Of a stretch of DNA of 64,000 bases, positions 50,901 to 63,637 are shown in pieces; the first letter of the stretch is position 1; each line of letters starts with the position of its first letter. Source of the stretch: Trichinella spiralis (Eukaryota > Nematoda > Enoplea > Trichinellida > Trichinellidae); the NCBI GenBank assembly GCA_000181795.3, contig CM012954.1, positions 13,228,265 through 13,292,264 on the forward strand. The letters are read 5' to 3'. The notes under the pieces are model-generated. The model did not search any database, had not been told where the DNA came from, and saw nothing but the letters and a program-made list of their open reading frames with translations. Position numbers and translations under genes: made by a program.

Positions 50901-51544
50901 TATCAGTTCCGGACAGTATGTTTAAAATGATTGAATTTTATGAAAGTTGATATTTTATTTGGTTTTCAAGCAGAGAAAGAATCAAAAAATTTTTTTTGTA
51001 TTACGTCGCACCAGCAGGAAATTATCAGCATACGAAGTACAATAAAATTTTCGACAAATTAGCCAGTCAGTTTTAGTTTATTTAATAAACAAGCAAATTT
51101 TACTGTTGGTGTAAATTTCTTCAATTAATTTCAAGAGATCGCTGGTCAACCGATCACATTGGCTATTGAAGTGACACACTTGAAAGGTCGTCTGGTGGTC
51201 AACTTGCCGTCTCCACCTACAGATCGTATTTGGTATATTATTTGCTGTTGTTGTTGTTGCTTACTGCTTCGTTAGTTCGATTTTTAGGTATGCTTTTCGA
51301 AATGAACCGGAAATAACATTTCAAATATCTCCGAAATTTGGACAGCATTCTGTGAACTTGAATCCACTAACGGACATTATAAAGAACAGATTGAAGAAAA
51401 TGATAAACGTTAGCAAATTTCACATTTGTATTCATTATATTGGAATAATTTCAGTATTTATTTTAGAAAAAACTCGTCATTCCTAACATGGATAACGTAA
51501 TCATACCGTATTGTTCCGCCAGTTCAATGACGGAAAAAATTTAA
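47924..51544 (+). CDS. TEX2-like SMP-domain lipid-transfer protein
   Basis: ER-anchored protein expected to move lipids at membrane contact sites (family of human TEX2 and yeast Nvj2). Exons: 47924-47933 (inferred), 48641-49284, 49357-49555, 49603-49686, 49743-49902, 49958-50101, 50169-50330, 50389-50470, 50541-50663, 50734-50915, 50974-51065, 51136-51232, 51288-51408 and 51467-51544, giving 725 aa. A Ser-rich N-terminus precedes a hydrophobic hairpin (FCLSFVIFIFYILPGDLLKF, then IIIWLCVRFFP). A PH-like part contains YFFAKNNREKEQWFYW. The SMP domain starts LNWLNVIIARIFFSLS and includes FWGLWFDFEIEYSGQISIVI, VNLPSPPTDRIWYAF and the ending KKLVIPNMDNVIIP, close to TEX2. The first coding exon is only 10 nt (Met-Asp-Asp-G) and is supported by phase and a good GTAAAG donor; otherwise translation could start at Met in exon 2 (48694). 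The intron after 49686 begins with GC. Confidence 0.88.
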
Positions 51545-52186
51545 TAATGCTCGGAGTACTATTTTACACTTGCATCTTCTGCACCAGAAACTTGTGCTAA
51601 CAATCTTGTCGATGATTTCTGAATAAACTGATTTTGTTTTCACTCTACTTTTTTGCGTTTAAAACATGATCGAATTCAATTTTCGAATTATTTTTCCGTT
51701 TTTAAAATTTGCATTTTTAAACTGTAGCATGTGCCTTTTCTAGCTAGTGCCGATATCCGAAAATCACGTCGACGATAAATTGCATTGCAGCATTGTTTCT
51801 CATTCATTTTTTCAGGTAACTTTGTTTTTTTTTATCTTGCATGTCATTTTGTCATACTGTAGTATTCTGTTTTATTTGAAACATTGAATTTTTAACGTGA
51901 AATCTTTTAAATATGGTGATGTAGTTTGTTCAAAAACTTAACGATCGGTTCTACTTTTTCAAAATGAATGAATTCTTTTCTAAAAGTAATCTTTATGGCC
52001 GCTGCCTAGTTACTTGCAAGTTGTTGTTTTGTTTCACCGGATGAAATGAATATCTACTAGAATACGTAAAAAATATTTCTTTATTGTCTTCCTTTCTCAT
52101 TTCACTGAAAATGAATGCAAAAATCAGCAGTAAGGAAAGATTGCGAGGAACGGTATCTAAGGCTACTCTACCGCACAAACTCAGTA
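51545..52186. other. 3' intergenic region between convergent genes
   Basis: AATAAA at 51622-51627 is a likely polyadenylation signal for the TEX2-like gene. The rest is AT-rich spacer without a gene. Confidence 0.5.
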
Positions 52187-52672
52187 TTAGTATTGTTCTT
52201 TGTTTTCCTTGTTAATCCACATCTGCATCGCGTTTTCCATACCATCTACCGGTACGTGTTCCATGTACGCATTCAGTGAGCTTGAATCGGACAGCAAGTC
52301 GTAGAAAGCTTTGTCGCGGAATCCAGCCGCAGCCGCATCTTCTTCACTAAGGGAATAGTAGATTTTTTCAATGCCTGACCAAAGCGCCGCGCCCAAGCAC
52401 ATCGGGCACGGCTTACAGCTTGTGTACAGCTCGCAGCCGGCCAGATTCCAGTGGCCCAGAGCGGCCGCCGCCCTGCGAATTACAGTCACCTCTGCGTGAG
52501 CGGTCGGATCATTGGTCAGGAGTACCTCATTGTGACCGATGGCCAAGACACGTCCATTTTTTACCACTAGAGCGCCAAACGGACCGCCATCGTCACTTTC
52601 AACACCACGTTCCGCCTCCTGGCATGCCATTTTTAACAGCGCCTCAGTATTCTCTTTCGAATCAGCAGTCAT
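52187..52672 (-). CDS. Guanine deaminase of the bacterial cytidine-deaminase-fold type (GuaD-like), intronless
   Basis: Expected to hydrolyse guanine to xanthine and ammonia with a zinc-activated water. 161 aa in one exon. The zinc and proton-shuttle motif is DPTAHAEVTVIR (His59, Glu61) and the second is SCKPCPMCLGAALW (Cys89, Cys92). GGPFGALVVKNG, the Asn in IGHNEVLLTNDPTAHAE and a C-terminal tail ending in Tyr match Bacillus-type GuaD along its whole length (156 aa there). Animals normally use an unrelated amidohydrolase-type guanine deaminase. All other full-length genes here contain introns. The ATG at 52672-52670 is the first in frame. The alternatives are a tRNA adenosine deaminase or a cytosine deaminase, but length, AGF and the C-terminal Tyr favour GuaD. 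Horizontal acquisition is an inference. Confidence 0.88.
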   Translation of the reverse strand: MTADSKENTEALLKMACQEAERGVESDDGGPFGALVVKNGRVLAIGHNEVLLTNDPTAHAEVTVIRRAAAALGHWNLAGCELYTSCKPCPMCLGAALWSGIEKIYYSLSEEDAAAAGFRDKAFYDLLSDSSSLNAYMEHVPVDGMENAMQMWINKENKEQY

Positions 52673-53807
52673 CCTTTGGGGATCGTCGTCTCTCGTCGCT
52701 TATTTCGACTTGTCTTTTATCTAGTGACAGTCAACTGCGAGCAGTTCACTTGTTTAAGCAAGAATAATTGATTCAGTAGAATGACAGTAAACACAGTTCG
52801 TGAGCATTTATTTAAAAATCAGGTTTTAGTTAGCAGAACAAGTTCACGGGTATTGATGAGCAATTTGCTAATTGCTACACTACAGTTAGTTTTGTAGTTA
52901 AAGTCAATCCAATGAAAATAGCAGTTATTTTTTCAGTTATTGTTTTAAATATAATAGCACTAACCAGTTCAACAGTTTATTTATGAGAGTCCAAATTTAC
53001 AACTGCAATGTCAAATCTGAAAGTAAATCTTGCATCTACTATACGTACATGTGATGCTCAAGTTCGTCCACATATTGGATGAAAAAATTTTCATAATGGT
53101 CTCAGGTAATATATTCACCGAAGAGATTTAGCAGGTGGATAATATTTCTTCATTCAATTTTTGTAATTATACCTCTTCAGTAGTAGAGTAGTGGCAATAA
53201 TTTTCAATAAATGATTTCTATAATTGAAACATTGTTACGGTCGGTGCCAGTTGTTTGAAATTCGATTTGACCTTAAGGTCGTTGAATGCAATTTTCTGTT
53301 CTTTGACCGGCATGTATTTTGCTGACGTATGCATTGCACGTAATATCGACTTGTCACTGTCACGCATTCTTAATACATGTGTATATTGGCGTGGATTACT
53401 ATTGTCAATGTGACATGATGTTTTAACAGCTGTACAACTATCTGTCAATCTGTCCTCTGATTTTGCACAAAGTGAAATTTCATTGTTCACTTATCAGATA
53501 AAAACAGTAGATTTAATTGGAGCTGTAAACCAACACCAATTCGTATTGTTCTTGTTATTGGAACTTTTCACAAAAATTTCCCTCTGACGTGAAAAGGAAA
53601 AAAGTTATTATATCAAGATTTCAATGAAGGTTTAAAAAATTTTGTTAGTACAAACTGGGAATGAGATTATAATTTTACTAACAGCATCACCGCGAATGGC
53701 AAACAAGTGCAATCGCAGATGAAAACAATTTTTCAACAGGTCAAATTTTCATATACAAAGACAAATCAGCTGGATATACTGGCTGCAGGAAACAGTATGC
53801 GGAATGC
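52673..53807. other. Intergenic region
   Basis: No gene called. A 90-codon minus-strand frame at 53218-53490 opens at GTG and has no recognisable domain. The part next to 52673 should hold the deaminase promoter. Confidence 0.5.
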
Positions 53808-55261
<1,454 letters not shown>

Positions 55262-58200
55262 TTAGTTCATGTCCGGTGGAAACGTAGCCATCATCATACC
55301 TGGATCAGTTAGAACGTGCAAATTATCTGCCGATATGTAAATGGTTCCGTCTTCGGTAGTTGTGGAGGAGATCGCGGCCAAATCTAGCGCACTTTCGCCT
55401 CCGTTTGTATTTTGTAAAACACCGTCTTGTAGAACTACCATGCTGCTACCAGGAACAGTATGCACCAGATGCACGTTTTCATCCACCAGCTGTAAAGAGG
55501 ATGCTGATTGCTTCAAAGTTTCACTGTCGAAGCTTGAATCAGAAGGTGCATCTGTCAATAGGCCTGGTTGGTTAGGATTCAACGCCTGGGCAGCTATATC
55601 ACTCTCGGTTGGGTTAACTTGCAAAGTGAATGGCGCTGATGCTCCATTACCATTGCCAGTTGTAGTTGTTGATTTTCCGAACTGTGTCAAATCAATCTGC
55701 ATCGTTTCTATATCGTTCATCTCTTGCGTTGCACCGTCCGCAACAACCGCCGCTTCTTTCAGCATGTTATTTTGTTCCCACAAAATTATATATCTAAAGC
55801 AAAATCCAATTGGACACTCCACATAGTACTGCTGAGCTGTAGAGAGAAAGCTTACTTCATGTCGTCATTTGGCATATGTACTTTCATGTGTTTCTCTAAG
55901 AGATTTTTCTCTTTGAATGATGAACCACAGTCACCGCACCTGTAAGGTTGTTCCGTAGCGTGCACCTGCATGTGTTTTTCAAGGTGTCCAAGACTGCTGT
56001 ATGCCCGGTCACATTCCAAACACGGATAGGGACGAATGCCGCGGTGACCATCGACATGCATTTGCAAGTCTTCCAATTTTGAAAATGCTTTCCAACAAGA
56101 ACTGCACTGATACAATTTGGATCTCTTGTGCAAAGTCTTGTGTATCGCTACAATTATTATTTTAGTGCTTTGTTCGAGTGTGCTTTATTGTTTCAAATTA
56201 TTTTTTTACCCAATTTATCTTTCTCTCGAAAACGAAGACCGCAGCAATGACAGACAAAAGGGAAATTATCACCGTGGGTTCTCAGATGGTATTTCAATTC
56301 GAAACGGTGATTGAAACGTCTTTCGCATACTTTGCACTTGTAAGCTCTTTCTCCGCTGTGGATACGCAAATGCGCGCTTAAACTGCTTGCTCGAGAGAAC
56401 ATTTTCTCACAAACATTACAAACATAGTGACGAGTCTGTAATTTATGAACGGTAAATTTTCAGTGCTTTTTTTCAACTGTTAATCCTCAAAAACAAAAAA
56501 ATTCTTCTTTAACATACTTCAGTATGGATGGTAATGTGCTTTTTCAGCAGTGCTTCTTCGACAAATTGTCGCCCGCACTGGCCACATGTATAAAACGGTC
56601 CGTTGTGTTCACGCATATGTTTGGTCAGTGACTCTTTCTCATAGAAACTTTTCTGACAAAGCGGACAGACATGCTCTCTTATACGTTCCATATGTTTCGA
56701 CTAAATTCATTTCAAAGTTAACACGATAAACACATTTTAAAAAATTAATTACCTTAAAATGAACGTCTACAGCTGCTTGACTAGGAAAATTCGTGTTACA
56801 CTGATTGCAGGTGAATTTAAAATGAGCATTGTGCACTTCTTTATGCTTTAAAAAGTTGGATTTCCACTTGAATCTTTTCGGACAGAAACCACACATATAC
56901 GGTATTTCATCAGTGTGCAAAATTTTGTGCTCTTTCAAGTACTCTTCTTTGGCGAATTTCCTGTGACAAACGCTGCAACTGAAAGGGATGATCCCTTCCT
57001 GCGCCAATCCGGGGATATAGCTGTATAGTTTCTTAAAAATTTAAATTTTATTATGATAAAACATAAAACATTTATTTATTTAATGAATTGATAAAGAAAA
57101 TTTCCTTGCCTTTTCGTCTAAAATACCATGTTCTTCTTTCATGTGTCTCTTGAGCAACAGTGCTGATATATAGTTCATACTGCACATGTTGCATTTGTGC
57201 TCACCCAAACGCTGATCAGACTCTTCATTTGCCTTTTCCAAATCTAGCAACTCATAATCAGGCTCTTCTTCAATATCTTCATCTTCATCATTTCCACCAG
57301 AACCTGCAATAATTTAATTTTGGTTTCACTGTTTATTTTTATGTTAACAGCTTAAAACTGACCCATAACAGATTCAGGTTCTTCTTCTTTAACTGTGTGT
57401 TGTAAACGAATATGCGCTTGGAAAATCTCTTCTGATGGTAATATTAAATCACAGTTACAAAAACGGCAAAAGAATGTTCGACTTTTTGCATGTGCAAAGT
57501 CCTTGTGACGCTTCAGCTGCGATTCTTTATTAAATCTTTTCGAGCAATGTTCGCACTGATACTGACCATCCTCGTCTGAATGAATAATAAATAGAAATAA
57601 GAACAAGCAAATATTAGTATTTAAAAGCAATGAGCAGAGATATGTATAGTGAATTTTACCAACAGCTTTTGAAGGTGTCATAGATGAATCCAATACGGGC
57701 ATATCTTCGGATTCTTCATCTTGTACGATGACAAAACGCGATTCTCCTGTTTCCAACTGCATTTGATAGGTCTGATTCGGAGCTATCTGATCCGGAGCTG
57801 TTTTACGTAAAATTACTGACTGAGGACGACTTTCTGAATCCTGTGATGATCGCACAACTATTTCATGAAAATCTGTGTCTGGGAAACTTAAGGAAAAGCA
57901 TTTGTTTCAAAGTCTGAAATAGGTTAAAGATGCTTTTGTATAACACGCTTACCTTTTGATCAACGCATTGACCAGCAACGTGACATGTCGACTCAGGCGT
58001 GCACGTTGCAATTCGTTTTCTTGTGCAGAACGCTGAAACTGTAGAAACATCGCACGGGCGTGATCTGGATATTTCAACAAATCTGCATCGAAGCCTGCAG
58101 GCCCTTGGCCTGCTGAAGTTGGAGTCACTGATGCAGATAAAACTGGGGGCTTAGAAGCAAAATTTTCCGCATCCGGATCTGCAGGCACAAGTTCAGGTGG

Positions 58201-58795
58201 TTTTGAAGGTGCTTCTGGTTCTAACCTGACAATGATAGAAAAAACAGATATCAAATTGATAGTTTACAGTTTTACCTAAATTTGCTTACTGTGGAGGTTC
58301 TTGATCGGTGCCTTCCATAACGTAATACTGCTGACTGCTTTGATCAAGATACTGTGAATTTTCATCATACATAGGGACGTCGGCTCCTTCTAACGTTTCC
58401 AAAGTAATACCAGCTTCAACTAGCTGCTCTGCTGTTAGCTGAAAAGCAAAAGCACGTAGTGATTTTATGATGACTATGTAATTTCATGTAATTCTCACGG
58501 TAATAGTGTTTCCCTGTTCGTCAATGAATTGGGCTGTCCCATCCTCGGAACTAGCCAGTAGCTGTACCAGCTGCGCTGGATCCACATCCAGTACATGAGT
58601 TTCTATGAAGTATTTTTGAAATTTTTAGGAAACACAGATAACAATGGTTGTTTTTCAGTTTTAATTTAAATAACATAATTCTTTTAAAAAATTAAGGTAT
58701 AATAAACAAATTTCTTTGCATCATATTTGGTAAACAGCATTTCTTCGCTTTCAAAATAAATAACAATTACCTTCAGCTTCACTGACGACCTCCAT
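55262..58795 (-). CDS. C2H2 zinc-finger protein with 14 fingers
   Basis: Probably a DNA-binding transcription regulator. Twelve exons (minus): 58795-58771, 58602-58499, 58438-58290, 58225-57953, 57886-57660, 57575-57363, 57303-57110, 57031-56753, 56700-56518, 56435-56210, 56147-55856 and 55793-55262, giving 898 aa. The first 330 residues (MEVVSEAE, then an acidic Gln-rich part) have no fingers. Then come a pair (YQCEHCSKRFNKESQLKRH and FFCRFCNCDL), one after an acidic spacer (HKCNMCSMNYIS), and a run of eleven from FSCSVCHRKFAKEEYLKEH to YRCGDCGSSFKEKNLLEKH. The C-terminal 190 residues are acidic and Ser/Thr-rich, like an activation domain. Several fingers are split by introns. The exon ending at 57110 is followed by a GC donor. 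No specific orthologue is claimed. Confidence 0.9.
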
Positions 58796-61248
58796 AACGA
58801 CTGCTTACAGTAATCTAAAAAATTAGCAGATGACTTATGAGAGGCAAATCAAATAAGAATCAGGCCCCCGAACTTGATTATCCCATTCACAAGACCAGCG
58901 GGAAGAGCAGAAACTCATGGCCATTGCCATGTTCTCCTAATTACGCGAAAAGATTTTCAAAAATTAAGTGAGCAGGAAAACTAGGTTATCAGGGACGATA
59001 TCTAACTACGGTTAACTAAAGTAAATGTTCGCTATTTGTTAATTTATTATATAACAGTAAGAAACTTATTTCAAAAGTAACGAATTTACACAAGTCAATA
59101 GCTCTTAGACCTGGAAAATCATATTCAATAGCAAGTAGATAACGGTGTAATGCAACAGAAAGTAATTCGGGATTACTGTAGTTGAAAAGCCACTTTCGCT
59201 TGAGTAGAAATTAGACTGCAAATAATGACTGGAAAATAAAAGAAAAATGATTAGTTTTCTACAAGAAGTCATTTGCGTAGGGTAAACTCAAAACTTTCGA
59301 TTATTATTATCTTGGTTTTTTGCATTCCGCTATCATCATATATTGAAACGCAGCTAACAGAACAGTTTTCAAATGTCATAAAAATAGAATCATGTTATTC
59401 TACTTTTTGAAATTTTTTTTCTAAAGTAAAGTTTCTAGTCTTTGTCAACAACGGTTTAAAATCACAGAAACAAATTATAACATAAAATCATGAAAAAGAG
59501 ATTATGTGCGTATTAAGAAAGGAATCAAAAATAAAATATCGCGTGAAATGCAATCGAAATTGGCGCCTACCTGATTTTCAAGATTGTACTACAAATTGGT
59601 CTGGGCGTTGGTGAATCTCAAGTACGATGACAAGTTGATGCGCAGGTAAAAAGCAACAAATCAGTGAAAGTGCAAAAATAGCTTTTGTAATAGCAGCAGA
59701 AACAATGTTTTGGGGGCGGCGACAGCGCAATCACCTTAAATAAATGCAGTAGAAATAATAGGCGACCGGAATAATAACAAAGCACAGATTTCTAAACACC
59801 TCTCTTCACTTACTCTCACATTTTGCATACCTAACTGAACCTTTGTAATAAGATATCAAGTTAAAGTATTTTTGAGAAACAGCAGTGAAAATAACATAGA
59901 AAAAATTATTATTAAAACATGTTGAAATTTTAGATAAATTTTTACGAAAAAGCGAAATTTATGAGTTTATAATTATGAGATCGGTACAATTTTTGGAATT
60001 GATTAAAAATTCTTTAAATTCATACTTATCTAAAGGCAAAATGAAAAATTAAAAACGAACCTTTTTTATCAATAAATTAGAAATGACTTCTGTAAATCCT
60101 ACAGTGCCTTATAATTAAAAGCAGGTTTGATTATGGTTGAAAGAAAGATTATTTCCATAATATATAGTTACAATATTTTAAAATATAATTTATTAATAAT
60201 TACACATGAATTTTTAATTTTACCTTTACTTTAAAGTATGTTTAATATCATTTGAAAATTACAGTATGACGTCAACGCTGTTGGAAAATAAGCTATTAAT
60301 AAATTTTGAATTATACGACTAAAAAGCATACTTAAGATGCAAATGCTTTTTCAAATTTGTTTATTTATTAAAATTATTTATTATTTACAATATTTTCAAT
60401 GCTTTTTTAAATTATTAACAACTATAATAGTACAAACTGTAAATTGTTTTTTTCATAGTTCTATTCCGACAGCAAAGTCAGTATTATCTTTTTCATTAGA
60501 TAATTTTATTAGAGCCATTATAGCAATGTAATTTTATAATTATTTCTTAAATAAATGAAGGTAACTTGAGAAAATAAAAAAACTGTTTGACATTTGAGAC
60601 ATGTTGAATGAATATGTTCAGCTAGTCATAGTATACTATTATTTTACGTTTGTAGGTATATATTTTTTTAAGCTGTTCCAAGGGGTGTTATTCTGTGCAG
60701 TTTGCTTGTATACTAAAACTTTAGTACGCATTATTGATGTTAATAGTCTAAGAATTCTGTTCGTTTTTTTAAATTATAAGATAGGTATGCTTGTCAATGA
60801 TGAACTGTCCGAAAATAGCGCAATTAAACTGTAAACGAAATTCTGCGATTTCAAATATTATGCCAAATCAAAGTTTATGTGCAGTAAAAAATTTGTGTTA
60901 CATTGATTTGAAGGAAACAATGCACTGTTGAGATAATTTGATATGCAACATTTCAACGTTTTTAGTTAATGTAATTTGTACGCGTAAATTTTTCAGCCAA
61001 AATTGACAGTTGTTCTAAGCAGTCAAAAATCTCACAGATAAATCGAAATAATTTTCAAAGTTGATTTATTTTTTACAGCTTATTTTTTATGTTAATCATA
61101 AATAATTGACATTGTTAGATGTTATTATAATCGAAGTATATTGATCATCATGCTGTAATAATTGTACTTCTGTGTTAAATGTACTGTATATGCCAACTGT
61201 TTACGGAAATTGATAACTGTTAATTTGTTTTGATGTTAGATTGCCGTT
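58796..61248. other. Divergent region between the zinc-finger gene and PREB
   Basis: No coding sequence called. On the minus strand a TTTTTTAG acceptor lies 19 nt upstream of the zinc-finger ATG (exon edge 58814) and a good donor (CAG then GTAGGC) lies at about 59570. A 5' UTR exon starting near 59640 may therefore be spliced across 58815-59570. GGGGGCGGCG at about 59711-59720 could be a promoter GC box. The right part (60000-61200) is very AT-rich. Confidence 0.45.
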
Positions 61249-62607
61249 ATGTGCGAGGCGGAATTATTCGTTTCTACAAGTTTTCCCATGTACAGTGTTC
61301 GTGTTGTTGGTGATCATCATATCGTTGTCGCCGGTGGAGGCGGCCAGGCGAAATCTGGCGTCCCAAATCGTGTTGAAGTTTTTGGTATCGATTTGAATAG
61401 CACCGGCCCAAAATTGACCAAGATGGGTCATTTAAACACTGATAGTCGTGCCACGATGAACATGGATGTACTTGCATTGAATACAAGAAATGGTGAATTT
61501 ATTTTAGCTCTCGGTCAAGAAGGTAAATGTTGTACAAAATCCAATGTTCATTGCATGCAACATCGAAACGAATGCTTTGTTTCAGGTTGCTGCCAACTTG
61601 TGCAAACGTCTTATTGGAATTTGAACTCTCCAAATGCCCCAGATGTTTCATTTCATCGGCCGCACAGAAGTCGTAATAATAGTTTAAACGATGATACAAA
61701 AGGGCGAAATGCAGGCACATTTAGTCTTAAAATGGATGCAGTTCAGCTTTTCCAGACGGACTTTTCATCCGATGGCCGAGGTGGCGGTCCGTTTCAGAAA
61801 GTGGTTCGTTTCAGCCATACTGGTCAACTGTTGTTAACTGGAGGTGCGGATGGTCATTTTCGTGTTTGGCAATATCCGACAGTTCGGCTAAAGTTAGATC
61901 ACAATGCTCATAAAGATGAAATTGACGATTTGGATATTTCATCCGACGAAACTGTTGTAGTTACGGTTGGCCGGAATGGGACCTGTTATTTGTGGCGAAT
62001 TAATGATGGAAGTAAAGTGGCTGACTTGAATGCTGTTGGTACAAAGCCGACGTTGCTGCCAGAGAAATATCGTTACCGATTTGCACGATTTTTGAAAGAC
62101 AAACGTTTGAATTTGCATCAAGTTTTAATAACATGCAGTGTTCCAGTGGCGCGAAGTACGAAAATGCAGCCCTGTTTTTTGACCAAATGGCTTATCAGCT
62201 ATTCCGGATCAACGCTGTTTTGTAGGGCAGAAAGTGTTCGTGCTTGCGGTAATGAAGTGATTTCAACAATGGCCGTCAGTGACTGCAGTCAATATTTAGC
62301 TTTCGGTACACTCGGTGGAAGCTTAATTGTTTGCAAATCAGAAAATTTAAATACGCAAAAAATTTGGAAACAAGCACATTCGATTTTTGTCACTTCGCTC
62401 GATTTCTTGCCCACAAATCCCCCTAGGCATTCTTCATTTTACCCATTGTTGTCAAGCAAATCAAGTTTAGCCATAGTAAGCGTGTCTGCGGACAATCTTT
62501 GTCAGATTCACACAATGGAATCATCGAATCAATGTTCCTGGTCACAGTTATTTTTAATACTGACAGCTCTGCTTAACATTGCATATTTTTTTATGAAATT
62601 CTGTTGA
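61249..62607 (+). CDS. PREB: Sec12/PREB, guanine nucleotide exchange factor for SAR1
   Basis: ER membrane WD-repeat protein that loads SAR1 with GTP and starts COPII coat assembly. It is a single frame of 452 codons, but family alignment favours a 63-nt intron (61523-61585; GTAAAT to TTTCAG), giving exons 61249-61522 and 61586-62607 and 431 aa (human 417). The N-terminal blade has VVAGGGGQAKSGVPNRVEVF, the GGGG loop typical of Sec12 that contacts SAR1 through potassium. Later signatures are TGGADGHFRVWQYP, DEIDDLDISSDE and YRYRFARFL. The C-terminus is a hydrophobic tail anchor (LFLILTALLNIAYFFMKF). The ATG follows an acceptor-like TTAG by 9 nt. Convergent with RBM8A, the stops being only 175 nt apart. 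Confidence 0.93.
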   Translation: MCEAELFVSTSFPMYSVRVVGDHHIVVAGGGGQAKSGVPNRVEVFGIDLNSTGPKLTKMGHLNTDSRATMNMDVLALNTRNGEFILALGQEGKCCTKSNVHCMQHRNECFVSGCCQLVQTSYWNLNSPNAPDVSFHRPHRSRNNSLNDDTKGRNAGTFSLKMDAVQLFQTDFSSDGRGGGPFQKVVRFSHTGQLLLTGGADGHFRVWQYPTVRLKLDHNAHKDEIDDLDISSDETVVVTVGRNGTCYLWRINDGSKVADLNAVGTKPTLLPEKYRYRFARFLKDKRLNLHQVLITCSVPVARSTKMQPCFLTKWLISYSGSTLFCRAESVRACGNEVISTMAVSDCSQYLAFGTLGGSLIVCKSENLNTQKIWKQAHSIFVTSLDFLPTNPPRHSSFYPLLSSKSSLAIVSVSADNLCQIHTMESSNQCSWSQLFLILTALLNIAYFFMKFC

Positions 62608-62715
62608 CATCTATTGTGAATCAAGCTTTCGATGGATGCAATTAGGTGTTAATTAAACGTTCATTTTTTCCATGAAATAGGCTGAAGACATAGGTAAGTT
62701 TGATAAAAAAAATCA

Positions 62716-62721
62716 TTTATT
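62716..62721 (-). promoter_or_regulatory. Polyadenylation signal (RBM8A)
   Basis: AATAAA on the minus strand, about 62 nt beyond the RBM8A stop codon and inside the short gap to convergent PREB. Confidence 0.5.
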
Positions 62722-62782
62722 TAATATATATTATGAAATGCATAAATAATGTTGGATATGCAATTTTACAAATGACAAATAT

Positions 62783-63637
62783 TTATGCACGACTTGTAAG
62801 TTTTGGTTTTTCAATGAAAAGCCAGTCTACTTTCAACTTTTTGCCTAAAAACGTAGCGCCGTTCATTGTCTGCACAGCTTCCAGTGCCATATCATATACT
62901 TCATATTCAATTATGGCGACTCCCTATAAAAATAAAATTAAGCATTTAAATTCTACAAAGAAAAAAGAAGTAAAATCATGTACAGTCAGATATCCAGTTT
63001 CGCGGTTAAGCAGAATGTTGATTGTTTTAACTGGACCGAAATCTTCGAACGCTTGTTTTATTTCGTCTTCTTCTGCTTCCTGGTGCAAATTGCTGACGAT
63101 GATTGTCCAGCCATCAACAGCTAAATACATTCACATACTGTAATATGTTTCGACAATTACAATCTTCATATAAATTACATGGAACAGGTTTGCTCAAAAC
63201 ACGTTCCTCGTCTTCGCCCTCCTCATCACCAATTCGATTTGCTTCTACATTTAAAAATTCTTTTACGAAAGCAAAACAAATACTACTTAAAAAACACAAA
63301 CTTTTCATGCCACGACCACGAAACTGCTGAATTGTGACTGCTGTGTCATCCTGAATATCGTCTTCTGTGATGACTTCATCAACGTCATCTTCATCACCAG
63401 ACACTAAAATGATTAAAATCAGAAATACCAAACCTCATACAAATTAAGGATACATTGTCGGCGGCGACGTGGGACATCGAAGCCGGCATTATCTGACGTA
63501 TAATCATCTTTCATGTCTTCAACTTCTATAACAAAACTACCATGACGAAACTTCACTGCATTGTAAAAAATATAACACATTTTACCATCATCGAGCTCCT
63601 CGTCAGAAACATAAGTGGCAGAAACTTCCTCTTCCAT
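62783..63637 (-). CDS. RBM8A: RNA-binding protein Y14 (RBM8A), exon junction complex core
   Basis: Core subunit of the exon junction complex; pairs with MAGOH and marks spliced mRNAs for export, localisation and nonsense-mediated decay. Six exons (minus): 63637-63586, 63525-63454, 63403-63302, 63244-63179, 63120-62984 and 62923-62783, giving 189 aa (human 174). The N-terminus is acidic (MEEEVSATYVSDEELDD, later SGDEDDVDEVITEDD), followed by FRGRGMKK. The single RRM starts SVDGWTIIVSNLHQEAEEDE, continues with ILLNRETGYLTGVAIIEYE and ends KKLKVDWLFIEKP, as in Y14. The Arg/Ser-rich tail of vertebrate Y14 is missing; the protein ends KLTSRA. Intron 2 (63404-63453) starts GTATCCTT, the U12-type donor consensus. 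ATG 63637-63635 is the first in frame. Confidence 0.94.

Noticed and set aside
53218-53490. A 90-codon minus-strand frame
   Set aside because: It opens at GTG, has no homology that I recognise and no supporting splice sites.
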